Source: JACKFB01 sp041389525
GTDB taxonomy: Bacteria > Myxococcota_A > UBA9042 > PHBI01 > JACKFB01
Length of the DNA stretch: 64,000 nucleotides
Assembly (NCBI GenBank): GCA_041389525.1
Contig: JAWKRR010000016.1
Location: 1 to 64,000, forward strand
Direction: 5' to 3'
A program made the translations under genes and the position numbers. Shown here piece after piece: positions 1-8,481 of the stretch. Under the pieces are notes generated by a model. That model did not search any database, was not told the DNA's origin, and was given only the letters and a program-made list of their open reading frames with translations. Position 1 is the first letter of the stretch. The number at the start of each line of letters is the position of its first letter.

Positions 1-2
1 GG

Positions 3-1103
3 TTGGTCGAGGTGCAGGGCCGCTACGCCGTGCAGGCGGAGTCGGTGAAGAACCGGCACATCGAGACGATGATGTCGGCGCAGATCGAGACCAACAACAT
101 CCGGGTGTTGGACCGGGCGACGGGCGCGATTCAGGTGCGGCCGCGCAAGGCCATGGCGATGGCCGTGGCGCTGCTGCTGGCGCTGATGATAGCGCTGGCG
201 CTGGCCTTCGTGCTGGAGTTCGCCGACTCGACCATCAAGGACTGGCACGACCTGTCGGAGCGCCTGGGCCACAAGGTCCTGGGCGTGCTGCCGGTCATCG
301 GCGACGACGAGCAGGCCCCGCGCAAGGTGGGCGCGCCGCCGGACGGCTCGGAGAGCTCGCGGGACTTCTTCATCCACGAGAACCCGCGCTCGCAGGTGGC
401 TGAGGCCTTCCGCGCGCTGCGCACCAACCTGCTCTTCATGTCGACCGCGACGCCCATCAAGAGCCTGCTCATCACGTCCGCCGACCCGTCGGAGGGCAAG
501 AGCACCATCGCCATCTCGACGGCCATCTCCATGGCCATGAGCGGCAGCCGCGTCCTGCTGGTCGAGGCCGACATGCGGCGCCCGCGCTTCGCCGTGTCCC
601 TGGGCCTCGACAGCGACCGCGGCCTGACGGCCTGCCTCGCGGGCAGCGACCCGGTCACCAAGCACACCCAGACCACGCAGATCCCCGGCTTCGAAGTCCT
701 GGTCTGCGGCCCGATCCCGCCGAACCCGGCTGAGCTTCTGCACACCAAGCGCTTCACCGAGGTCAAGGCCGAGATGGAGGCCGAGTACGACCTCGTCATC
801 TTCGACTCGCCGCCGGTCAACGCCGTCGCCGACGCGCTGGTCCTCGGCAGCCAGGTCGACGGCTGCCTCATGGTGGTCCGCGCCTCCCGCACCACGCGCC
901 ACGCCCTCAAGCACGCGCTGCGCCAGCTACGCGGCGTCGACATCTACGTGCTGGGCACCGTGCTCAACCACCGCGAGACCCCGCGCATGCGCTACTACGG
1001 CACGCGCTACGGCTACGGCGCTGGCTACGGCTACGGCTACGGCTACGGCTACGCCCAGCCCTACGGCGGCAAGCCCGACGGCGAGAGCGGCCCGACCCAA
1101 TGA
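3..1103 (+). CDS. Polysaccharide co-polymerase / BY-kinase, C-terminal part (5' truncated by window)
   Basis: C-terminal part of a Wzc/CapB-type chain-length regulator fused to a bacterial tyrosine kinase; the N-terminal part lies outside the window. A membrane segment (about residues 50-70) is followed by a cytoplasmic ATPase with Walker A (SADPSEGKSTIA), Walker A' (VLLVEADMRRPRF) and Walker B (DLVIFDSPPV). These are the three BY-kinase motifs. The C-terminus is a Tyr/Gly tail encoded by a run of ggctac hexamers around 1005-1053; family members autophosphorylate on such Tyr clusters. Its stop overlaps the next gene's start (ATGA), so it is probably co-transcribed with the ligase-like gene. 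Role in exopolysaccharide/capsule chain control is inferred from family. Confidence 0.9.
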   Translation: MVEVQGRYAVQAESVKNRHIETMMSAQIETNNIRVLDRATGAIQVRPRKAMAMAVALLLALMIALALAFVLEFADSTIKDWHDLSERLGHKVLGVLPVIGDDEQAPRKVGAPPDGSESSRDFFIHENPRSQVAEAFRALRTNLLFMSTATPIKSLLITSADPSEGKSTIAISTAISMAMSGSRVLLVEADMRRPRFAVSLGLDSDRGLTACLAGSDPVTKHTQTTQIPGFEVLVCGPIPPNPAELLHTKRFTEVKAEMEAEYDLVIFDSPPVNAVADALVLGSQVDGCLMVVRASRTTRHALKHALRQLRGVDIYVLGTVLNHRETPRMRYYGTRYGYGAGYGYGYGYGYAQPYGGKPDGESGPTQ

Positions 1104-3625
1104 GCCGCGGCCACCGCAGCGAAGGCGCCGAGGTCCCAGGCCTCACCGCGCGCATCGACCCCCGCCTCGGCGCCCTCTGCGTCGCCCTCGCCGTCGTCGC
1201 CGCCCCCCTCGCCATCGGCGGCGTCCACGCCCCCACGCGCATCGCCCTGGCCGCCCTGACCCTGACCGGCCTCGCCCTCACCATGCTGGGCCAGAGCCGC
1301 CGCCCGCGCTCGATGCACCTCGGCCTCACCGGCCTCGCCCTCTCCGCCCTCCTGGTCTGGACCTTCATCCAGTGGGTGCCGCTGCCCGCGGGCCTCGTCG
1401 GCCTGCTCTCACCCGCCTCCGCCGCCGCCCGAGTCGACGCCGCCGCCGCCCTCGGCACCACCGCCCCATCCTGGCACCCCATCAGCCTCGACGGCCCCCG
1501 CACCGCCCTCGCCTTCGTCTCCCTGCTCGGCGTCTGGGCCGCCTACGTCACCGGCGCCAACCAGCGCCGCCAGAGCGACCGCCGCGAGCTCATCCCCCTC
1601 GCCGTCATCGCCGCGGCCCTGACCGTCGCCGTCGTGTCCCTGGTCCAGACCCTGCTCGGCGCCACCCAGATCTACGGCAGCTACCACGCCTCCATCGACC
1701 TCCGCGCCGAGCACTTCCTCACCACCTTCGTAAACGCCAACCACGCCGCCGCCCTCTTTTTGCTAGGCAGCGCCTGCGCGTTCGGGGTCTGGCTCGAGGC
1801 GCGCAGCGAGCGCCGGGCGGGCCTCTGGCTCGCAGCATCGATGATCTTGGCCCTGGCGGTGGCCGCCACAGGATCTCGGGCTGCCCTTCTATTGACGCCG
1901 CTCACCCTCGGGATCATCGGCCTCATCGCCATGCGCGGCTTCACCGAGGCCGCCGACCGCGCCCGCGTCGCCCGCGTTCTGCTAGGCGGCGCCTGCCTCG
2001 CCGTGGCCACCCTGGTGGTCGCCACCCCGCGCGAGTGGCTGGCCGAGCTGGCCTTCCTCGGCGACACCGACACCCTGCGCGACGTCCTCGGCGGCTTCTA
2101 CCGCCAGTGGAGCGTCGGCCTCGCCGTCGCGGCCGCCTACCCCCTCACCGGCGTCGGCCACGGCGCCTTCGAGGTCGCCTCCCCCGCCCTGACCACCACC
2201 TGGCGCGACGGCTTCGTCAGCCATGCCCACAACGCCGTCATCGAGGCCGGCGCCGACTGGGGCTTCCCCATCGCCATCCTGGCCGGCCTCGCCCTCGCCG
2301 TGGGCCTGCTCATGGCCCTGCGCGGCCGCCGAGTCCACCTCCACCACGTCGCCGCCGGCGTGGGCCTGGTCGCGGTCTTCATCCAGAATCAGGTCGATTT
2401 CTCCTTGCTGCTGCCGGGCGTGGCGCTCCCGGCGGCCGCCCTGCTGGGCTGGATCTCGGCCCCCCCGTCGCGGCATGAAAAGCCAGCCCCACGCTGGCTC
2501 CGCTCCCGGGTACGGCTGCCCCTGACGGCGATCGCGACGGCCGCGGCGGCGCTGGCGCTCACGGCCTTTCACGCGACCGCGCAGTCGCCGAGCCGGCTCG
2601 AGTCCGAGGCCCGGGCCGCCCTGGACGAGGCCAAGCCCGGGCGCGTGCGCCTCGAGAACGTGCTGTTGGAGCACCCCGACGATTTCCTGCTCTGGAGCCT
2701 TGGCGCCGCCCTCGCGCACGCCGCGGACGACGCTCCGGTCGCGCTGCGGCTGGCCGACCGCGCGGTGGCGCTGGCCCCGAACGAGCCCAGCGCGCTGCTC
2801 CGACGCGCCCACATCGCCATCCTCATGGGGCAGGACGCCGACGCCCTGCCATTCCTCGATCGCCTCGCCAAGCTCGGCCCGGCGCAGCGGCGCGAGGCCA
2901 CCCGCGAGGTGCTGGCCTTCCGCGACCGCGAGGCGCTGGTGCAGGGCTTCCTGCTGCTGGACGAGGACAACGTCATCACCCTGTGCGCCCAGCTTGTGCA
3001 GGACGAGCACGTCGACACCGGGATCGCGCTGGCTCAGTGGGCGCGGCGGAAGTTCCCCGAGTCCGCCGACATCCGCGCCCAACTGGCTTCGCTCCTGCTC
3101 AACCATAAGCCCGAGGACACTGGGGCGCTGGACGAGCTCTCGGTCGAGCTGCTCGCCAAGGGCACCGAGGCCAAGGACGAGGCGCTGGCGGCGCGTTTCA
3201 AGCGCGACGGGTATCTGCTGCAGGGCTTCTTGCTCGTGCGGACCGGCCGGCTGGACGAGGCGTGGCACATGTTCGAGGAGTCAGCGTTGCTGGCCCCCCA
3301 CGACGCGCTGCGACCGCGCCTGGAGCAGGGAAATATCCTGGTGGCGCGAGGCGACGCCGAGGGGCTGAAGAAGCTGCTCAGCCGCATCCAACCGCAGCTC
3401 GACGGCTCCGCGTACAACCGCTCGACCTTCCTGCGGCTGCAGAGTCACCTGGCCGAGCTCGACGGCGACGACCGTCTGGCCATCCGCCAGATGCAGCGGG
3501 CGCTGCTCTACGCCAAGAACAACAAGGCGTTGCGCGCCCGACTGGCCAAGCTCTACGAGAAGATCGGCGACCGCGAGGCGGCCCAGGTCACCCTCGAGGG
3601 GAACCTCCCGAAAACGAAGCTGTGA
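1100..3625 (+). CDS. O-antigen ligase/polymerase-like membrane protein with C-terminal TPR region
   Basis: 841 residues. About ten hydrophobic segments occupy the first ~490 residues, with a long periplasmic loop and conserved GHGAFE...SHAHNAVIEAGADWG region typical of the Wzy_C/O-antigen ligase superfamily (WaaL, EpsX-like). Residues ~500-841 are soluble helical TPR-like repeats (for example ALRLADRAVALAPNEPSALLRRA). Such proteins polymerise or transfer undecaprenyl-linked glycans in the inner membrane. The start codon overlaps the stop of the BY-kinase gene. The fusion of ligase and TPR is also seen in other exopolysaccharide loci; whether it acts as polymerase or ligase cannot be decided from sequence. 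Confidence 0.85.
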   Translation: MSRGHRSEGAEVPGLTARIDPRLGALCVALAVVAAPLAIGGVHAPTRIALAALTLTGLALTMLGQSRRPRSMHLGLTGLALSALLVWTFIQWVPLPAGLVGLLSPASAAARVDAAAALGTTAPSWHPISLDGPRTALAFVSLLGVWAAYVTGANQRRQSDRRELIPLAVIAAALTVAVVSLVQTLLGATQIYGSYHASIDLRAEHFLTTFVNANHAAALFLLGSACAFGVWLEARSERRAGLWLAASMILALAVAATGSRAALLLTPLTLGIIGLIAMRGFTEAADRARVARVLLGGACLAVATLVVATPREWLAELAFLGDTDTLRDVLGGFYRQWSVGLAVAAAYPLTGVGHGAFEVASPALTTTWRDGFVSHAHNAVIEAGADWGFPIAILAGLALAVGLLMALRGRRVHLHHVAAGVGLVAVFIQNQVDFSLLLPGVALPAAALLGWISAPPSRHEKPAPRWLRSRVRLPLTAIATAAAALALTAFHATAQSPSRLESEARAALDEAKPGRVRLENVLLEHPDDFLLWSLGAALAHAADDAPVALRLADRAVALAPNEPSALLRRAHIAILMGQDADALPFLDRLAKLGPAQRREATREVLAFRDREALVQGFLLLDEDNVITLCAQLVQDEHVDTGIALAQWARRKFPESADIRAQLASLLLNHKPEDTGALDELSVELLAKGTEAKDEALAARFKRDGYLLQGFLLVRTGRLDEAWHMFEESALLAPHDALRPRLEQGNILVARGDAEGLKKLLSRIQPQLDGSAYNRSTFLRLQSHLAELDGDDRLAIRQMQRALLYAKNNKALRARLAKLYEKIGDREAAQVTLEGNLPKTKL

Positions 3626-3639
3626 TAGCGTCCGTCGCT

Positions 3640-4212
3640 GTGATCCGCACCGCCTCACTCTTCCGAATCGCGCTCGTGGCCGCCTGCCTGGCACCCCAGG
3701 CCCTCGCAGCGCCGCCACCGCCGGCCCCCGCAGCCAAGCCGGCCGCCAAGACCGCGCCCACCTGGACTTGGCGCACGCTCACCCTGCTGGCCGACGGCTG
3801 CCGCGTGCGCACCCCGCCGCGCACCGACGGCGAGCCCGACGTCCTGCGCCTCACCTTCGAAACATCAGGCCCCATCAGCACGAACGGCCGCTTCCGGATC
3901 CGCTCGGTCAGCGCGGCGCTCTACCGCGGCTTCGAAGACGCCCAGGCCGAGCAGAACGCCGTCGAGCGCGTCGACCCCTGGAGCCGCAACGAGCGCCGAG
4001 CCCGCCTCCAGCTCATCGAGACCGGCCCCTCCCCCGGCCTCGACCTCGAGCTCGACGCCTCCCCCGAGATCGCCATCGCCTGCCAAAGCGACTTCCCCTA
4101 CGCCACCAAATCCCCAGGCGCCGCCTGGCTAATCTGGCACGGCATGTCCGCGAGCGAGCCCGCCCACGAGTGCCAAGTCCAATGCCTCGAAGCCGCCGCC
4201 CTGGCCGACTGA
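3640..4212 (+). CDS. Small exported protein of unknown function
   Basis: About 190 residues from a GTG start 14 nt after the ligase-like gene; an in-frame GTG at 3622, overlapping the ligase stop, is an alternative. The N-terminus (MIRTASLFRIALVAACLAPQALA) looks like a Sec signal peptide, then a Pro/Ala linker and a mixed alpha/beta domain with Cys residues near both ends (DGCRVRT; ECQVQCLEA), perhaps disulphide-bonded. I do not recognise the family. Tight spacing suggests it belongs to the exopolysaccharide transcript and works in the envelope (inference). Confidence 0.65.
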   Translation: MIRTASLFRIALVAACLAPQALAAPPPPAPAAKPAAKTAPTWTWRTLTLLADGCRVRTPPRTDGEPDVLRLTFETSGPISTNGRFRIRSVSAALYRGFEDAQAEQNAVERVDPWSRNERRARLQLIETGPSPGLDLELDASPEIAIACQSDFPYATKSPGAAWLIWHGMSASEPAHECQVQCLEAAALAD

Positions 4213-4251
4213 GGCGTCCGGATCACGTAGGCGGGCGCTCCCGTCGGCCGC

Positions 4252-4878
4252 CTAACGCTGCCGAATCGCTTCGATGAGGCGGTGAACGGCCGTCGTCGGA
4301 TTCCGTCCGGGTTCGCCGGCCTCCTCTGCTGTGCGGTCCATCGCCGCGGCCCGCTCAACCGCAGCGTCGACCCCGCTTGCGTAGTCGGAGAATGTGACCC
4401 GCTTTTCCGCGCTGCTGCAGTGCTTTCGCACGAGTTTCGCCAGAGCTGAGGGGGTGCGGGCGCCGGGGTTGTCGCGGAAGTGGAGACAGAGCCACAGCTC
4501 GAAGCACGGGTTCGACGGCGCGACTCGGACGCGGTGCTTCTGGGCAAGGGCGATGGCCTCGTCAAACCGCACGTGCTGGTCGCGGTCGAACACACACCAG
4601 ACCTCGTTGTACGCGAGGTAGGCATCCCCGTGACGCTTGGCCTCCGCGGCGGCGGAGCGCTGCATCAGGCGAGCCGCGTCCACGATATTCTTAGGGTCAC
4701 CGGCGCCTGCGACGATCTCGAGTCGGACCGTGGACGCGCGCAGATGTGCGATGTAGCCACGGAAGTATTCAGGCTCGGTACGAAGCCCCTCGCAAACCAG
4801 CAAGATGCGACGCCGGGGCTCGCGGGCGGGGCGGCCGTGGACGCGAGGCTTGCTGCGGTCGCGCCGGCGCGCAGCCAC
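4252..4878 (-). CDS. RloB-like protein (AbiLii-type defence effector candidate)
   Basis: 208 residues with the RloB-family layout: basic N-terminus, then RILLVCEGLRTEPEYFRGY with a conserved Glu in an early strand-turn, NEVWCVFDRDQH with acidic residues, and SNPCFELWLCLHF. The acidic motifs suggest a metal-dependent TOPRIM-like catalytic site, an inference from motif spacing. It follows the ATPase gene on the same strand after only 3 nt, so the two form a translationally coupled pair. RloA/RloB and AbiLi/AbiLii pairs are known from restriction-modification-linked loci and phage abortive infection; no restriction genes lie here. Confidence 0.8.
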   Translation of the reverse strand: MAARRRDRSKPRVHGRPAREPRRRILLVCEGLRTEPEYFRGYIAHLRASTVRLEIVAGAGDPKNIVDAARLMQRSAAAEAKRHGDAYLAYNEVWCVFDRDQHVRFDEAIALAQKHRVRVAPSNPCFELWLCLHFRDNPGARTPSALAKLVRKHCSSAEKRVTFSDYASGVDAAVERAAAMDRTAEEAGEPGRNPTTAVHRLIEAIRQR

Positions 4879-4881
4879 GGG

Positions 4882-6171
4882 TCACTCCGCGCCGATGGCG
4901 TCGAGAAACGGGATCGCGCCGTAGCGGCCCTGGAGGTAGCCGGTCTCGAGGTTCTCTGCCTTTCGCGGCTTGTAGTCGGTCAGCGGGTAGAGCGTGGTCG
5001 CCCCTTCGGCGTCCTTTTCGGTCAACCAGATCTGGTCGCGGCGCAGCGGAGTGGGGTCTGACTTGCGACCCAGCAGGTGCGTGTCATGCGTGGTGAAGAT
5101 GAGCTGGGCATTGTGCGGATTAGTCGCGGGGTCGTTGAAGAGCCGCACGACCTGGAGCGCGATCAGGGGGTGGAGGCTGGCCTCTAACTCATCGATGGCT
5201 AGCACCGCGCCCGCGTCGAGCGCGTCCATGATGTATGGCGCTATGCCGATCAGCGAGACTGTGCCTCGGGATTCGTCGCCGAGGGGGAGCCAAGCGTCGT
5301 CGGCGCTGCTTCGGTGGCGCAACCGCATCAGGCTACCGCTTTTCCGGCCGTAAGTGGGCCCCCCCGGGTCCTCGTGCGTCGGGACGGTGCGGATGTCGAC
5401 GATGCCCACATCGAAAGCGCGGATGAACGCCTTGAATTGCTCGCCGAGCGGATCGGCGTCCTTCTGCAAGGCGAGGTAGAGACGGAAGGGCATCCCGACC
5501 GCCGCGTCGATCGTCCCTTCGAGCGTGAGACGCCCTATGCGTCCGACGTCGCGCCCGCGGGCCGCCACACCGAGGACGCAAAGTGAGGAGAACCACAGGT
5601 GCAGCGGCGAAAGCTGCTCGTGGCTGAGCTGGCTTGCCGTGGATAGGAACAGGGCGTTGGGTCGGGTGACGCGGCGGACGGTCTCGTTGTCGCCGCGCAG
5701 GTGTCGGCCGAAGGAATACGTATCGGCCTCGTCGGTGGCGTCGCGTAGGAACCAGGTCTGTTTGCGTCCCTTGGGCCAAGCGAAGAGCCATTCTTCGACG
5801 AAACGCTCGTCATTGGCCACGAAGCCGTACTCGAACCGCACCCCGTCGAGGACCAGGGTGACCTCGAATAGCGATGGCTCCGACGCGCTGAGCCCCCAAG
5901 CAAAGGAGGCGCGCGGCACGCCGCCATCCGATGGCCACTGGCGGTGCGATTCGACGACCGCGTCGCGCGCGAAGGCGAGTGCTGAGAGGACGTTGCTCTT
6001 TCCGCTGGCGTTAGCGCCGTAGATCGCTGCGGTGGGCAGCAAGTGCGAGCCGTAGCCTGCGACTCGACGCGGGCGGCTGTCCGATGCAGCGGCGCCCGCC
6101 CGGGCTTCCAAGCTGAGGACTTGCTCGTCGCGGAGCGAACGGTGGTTCTCGACGCGAAACTCGACCAACAT
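4882..6171 (-). CDS. AAA/ABC-type ATPase, RloA/AbiLi-like
   Basis: 429-residue SMC/OLD-like ATPase. The N-terminus (MLVEFRVENHRSLRDEQVLSLEA) is the typical first strand-helix of this family. Walker A is GANASGKSNVLSAL near residue 55, Walker B is VLAIDELEASLHPL near residue 320, and a downstream TTHDTHLL switch is present. It is the first gene of a two-gene unit with the RloB-like gene. Homologous pairs act as anti-phage abortive systems in which the ATPase senses and the partner kills; that function is known for relatives only. It is bordered by polysaccharide genes on one side and glycosyltransferase genes on the other. Confidence 0.88.
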   Translation of the reverse strand: MLVEFRVENHRSLRDEQVLSLEARAGAAASDSRPRRVAGYGSHLLPTAAIYGANASGKSNVLSALAFARDAVVESHRQWPSDGGVPRASFAWGLSASEPSLFEVTLVLDGVRFEYGFVANDERFVEEWLFAWPKGRKQTWFLRDATDEADTYSFGRHLRGDNETVRRVTRPNALFLSTASQLSHEQLSPLHLWFSSLCVLGVAARGRDVGRIGRLTLEGTIDAAVGMPFRLYLALQKDADPLGEQFKAFIRAFDVGIVDIRTVPTHEDPGGPTYGRKSGSLMRLRHRSSADDAWLPLGDESRGTVSLIGIAPYIMDALDAGAVLAIDELEASLHPLIALQVVRLFNDPATNPHNAQLIFTTHDTHLLGRKSDPTPLRRDQIWLTEKDAEGATTLYPLTDYKPRKAENLETGYLQGRYGAIPFLDAIGAE

Positions 6172-6277
6172 GGTCGCCCCCTAAAGACGAGCCGATGATG
6201 CATTTTCACGTCCGCTGTCGCAAACATGACGCGAATATCGACTCGAAATCGTGCTCGCTACGCCGATTATCTCGGCG

Positions 6278-7771
6278 CTAGAGGCCAGTGGGCGGCGCGG
6301 GCTCGGCGGGGCGGATGGTGACGGTCTGGCCTTCGAGGGTCGCGGTGTGGGTTGGGGTTTGGTGGGTGCCGATGACGTCGACCGTCAGGCCCTCGCGGTG
6401 GAGGTTGACGAAGAGGACGCCGCGCGGGTTGACCGAGCCGTACATCGAGTAGGTGGGGACGGGGGGTGGCGGGGCGGCGGTTTTTAGCTCGACCATGGCG
6501 GTCTCGGGCAGGGTGGCGACCGCGGGGTAGTAGAGCGCGGCTTGGCGGATGGACTCTTCGCCCGTGGCGCGGAGGACGGCGAGTTTGCTGGTCCAGCCCA
6601 CCGTGTGGACCGCGACGAGGGCGGCGGCTAGGGCCAGGGTGAGCGTGCGGCGGGTTGGTGTGGTCGCGAGGCGGCGGTCCAGGGCCAGGGCGAAGGCCAG
6701 GGCGAGGAAGAAGGCTGATGGCGTCAGGTAGTTTTCGCTGACGTGGCGCATGAGCAGCATGGGGAAGAAGGCCGCCGGGATGGCCAGGGCGAAGGCGACG
6801 CGGGCGATGGGGAGGGGCGCGGGCGTGGCGGCGTCGGCGGCGTCGGGCTCGGGGCGGCGCAGGGCGGCCAGGAGGAACCAGGCGGTGACCAGGGCGGCGA
6901 GGGCTCCGGCGGCCAAGACGGCGTAGTCGCGGAGGTGGGCGGCCTGCCAGAGGGTGAGCGTGGAGACCGGCGAGAGCAGGGCGCCGCCCAGCATGGCGAG
7001 GCTCTTGGGCCAGGCCAGGGGCGACGCGATTCCGTAGGGGGTGTCTGGTAAATCGGTGGCGCCGCCCGAGGTCTGGCGGATGAGCATGAAGACGCCGACG
7101 GCCAGGACCATGGGCGCGAGGGCGATGGCGGCGCGGCGCAGCGGCGACTCGGTCCCGGGGCGCAGGAGCGTGGCCCCCAAGATGAGGACGCCGGCGGCGC
7201 CCAGGGTGGCGAGGGCCGTCTCTTTGGAGGCCAGGGCGACGAAGGTCAGCGCCAGGACGGCCACAGAGAGCGCGGGGCCGCCGCGGGCGCGGCCGATGAG
7301 GGGGGCCAGGGCCAAGACGGCCGCCCAGCGACACAGCGCGTCGCCCCACATGGGCCCGATGGAGTCCCACTGGTACTGAACGCCGATGACCGCTTGGTGG
7401 AAGGCCAGCAAGACCGCGGCCAGGGTGACGGCGATGCGCGAGGCGCCGAGCCAGGTCGCGAGGCGGATGAAGGCCAGCAAGCTCAGGGCCAGCGCCAGGG
7501 CGTTGAAGGCGCGCAGCGGGGCGACGCCGTTCCCCGCGGGGTCGAGCCACAGGGCCAGGCCGCTGCCGAGGACGAAGACCGGCGACCAGTGGGACTCGTA
7601 GGGCTCAAAGGCGCGGCCGACGACCGAGCCGTCGCGTACCCAGCCGCCGATGAAGTCGATGCTGTACCAGTCGTCGGCGACCGGCGGCGAGGTGCCGATG
7701 GCGAGGTAGGCGACCGCGGCGAGCAGCGGCGCCAGCAGCCAGAGCGCGCGCGGGGGCGCCTCTCGGCTCAA
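6278..7771 (-). CDS. Polytopic membrane protein, GT-C/GT39-like glycosyltransferase candidate
   Basis: About 497 residues from a TTG start that overlaps the stop of the methyltransferase gene (TTGA); the open frame extends further upstream but there it overlaps the methyltransferase. Roughly ten to twelve hydrophobic helices, an early loop with an Asp-Asp pair (PPVADDWYSIDF) where GT-C enzymes place catalytic acids, and a soluble C-terminal domain of ~100 residues. The architecture resembles GtrC/PMT-type enzymes that take sugar from a polyprenyl-phosphate donor, which would fit the DPM/GtrB-like enzyme two genes upstream. Function is inferred from architecture and operon context. Confidence 0.75.
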   Translation of the reverse strand: MSREAPPRALWLLAPLLAAVAYLAIGTSPPVADDWYSIDFIGGWVRDGSVVGRAFEPYESHWSPVFVLGSGLALWLDPAGNGVAPLRAFNALALALSLLAFIRLATWLGASRIAVTLAAVLLAFHQAVIGVQYQWDSIGPMWGDALCRWAAVLALAPLIGRARGGPALSVAVLALTFVALASKETALATLGAAGVLILGATLLRPGTESPLRRAAIALAPMVLAVGVFMLIRQTSGGATDLPDTPYGIASPLAWPKSLAMLGGALLSPVSTLTLWQAAHLRDYAVLAAGALAALVTAWFLLAALRRPEPDAADAATPAPLPIARVAFALAIPAAFFPMLLMRHVSENYLTPSAFFLALAFALALDRRLATTPTRRTLTLALAAALVAVHTVGWTSKLAVLRATGEESIRQAALYYPAVATLPETAMVELKTAAPPPPVPTYSMYGSVNPRGVLFVNLHREGLTVDVIGTHQTPTHTATLEGQTVTIRPAEPAPPTGL

Positions 7772-8481
7772 GACGCGACCTTGCGACCGCGGATGACCCA
7801 GTTCACGAACAGGCGCGGGAAGGTCTCGCCGAGGCGATCGCCCAGGCGCAGCAAGGGCTCCAGCGGCCGGTAGAAGAGCGGCACGAGGTTGAAGCCGCGG
7901 TAGAGATCGACCGAGATCCCGCCCTCCTCCAAGGTCTTGCGGGCCGTGCTGGACCAGATGAAGTTCTCGCGACCGCAGTAGGGGCGCAGCTTCAGCGTGG
8001 TCGCGCCGCGAACCACCGGCTGCCACAGGCGCCCGGGCGAGGTCACGACGACGAGGCCGCCGGGGCGGACGACGCGGGCGATCTCGCGCAGGGCCTGAAG
8101 GGGCTCCGGCGTGTGCTCGATGACCTCGGTGGAGAAGACCACGTCGAAGCTGCCGTCTTCAAAGGGCATCTCGAGGATGGAGCCGACGACGCGCGTGGTC
8201 TCGCAGCGCTTGCGGACCTGCTCCAGCACGGTCTCGCCGACGTCCATGGACGTGACCTTGGCGCCGCGCAGGTGGGCTTGCTCGGAGAAGTGGCCGCCGC
8301 CGCTGCCCGCGTCGAGAAACGAGACGCCCTCGAGGGGAATGCCGCGGAAGACCTCGCCGAAGAGCAGGCGCAGGCGGCGCTCGGTCTCCCACGGGTTGGT
8401 GACCTCGTCCCAGTCGCGCTCGGAGACCATGCGGTCGTAGAAGAGGTCGCGCTCGTCGTCGGTCTTGATGGCCTTGCTCAC
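7768..8481 (-). CDS. SAM-dependent methyltransferase (class I)
   Basis: 237 residues from a GTG overlapping the stop of the upstream glycosyltransferase (GTGA). Contains the glycine-rich SAM motif I (VSFLDAGSGGGHFSE), motif II (VTSMDVGETVLEQ), and FDVVFSTEVIEHTPEP, a typical class I / methyltransferase 11 signature. The C-terminal part (GGISVDLYRGFNLVPLFYRP) is like O-antigen-associated methyltransferases. Placement between two glycosyltransferase-type genes suggests modification of a lipid-linked sugar or glycan; the substrate is unknown. Confidence 0.85.
   Translation of the reverse strand: MSKAIKTDDERDLFYDRMVSERDWDEVTNPWETERRLRLLFGEVFRGIPLEGVSFLDAGSGGGHFSEQAHLRGAKVTSMDVGETVLEQVRKRCETTRVVGSILEMPFEDGSFDVVFSTEVIEHTPEPLQALREIARVVRPGGLVVVTSPGRLWQPVVRGATTLKLRPYCGRENFIWSSTARKTLEEGGISVDLYRGFNLVPLFYRPLEPLLRLGDRLGETFPRLFVNWVIRGRKVAS

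Noticed and set aside
4228..4254. TAGGCGG...CCGCCTA hairpin between convergent genes
   Set aside because: A 7-bp stem overlapping the RloB-like stop codon with no T-run; such stems are frequent by chance at this GC content.
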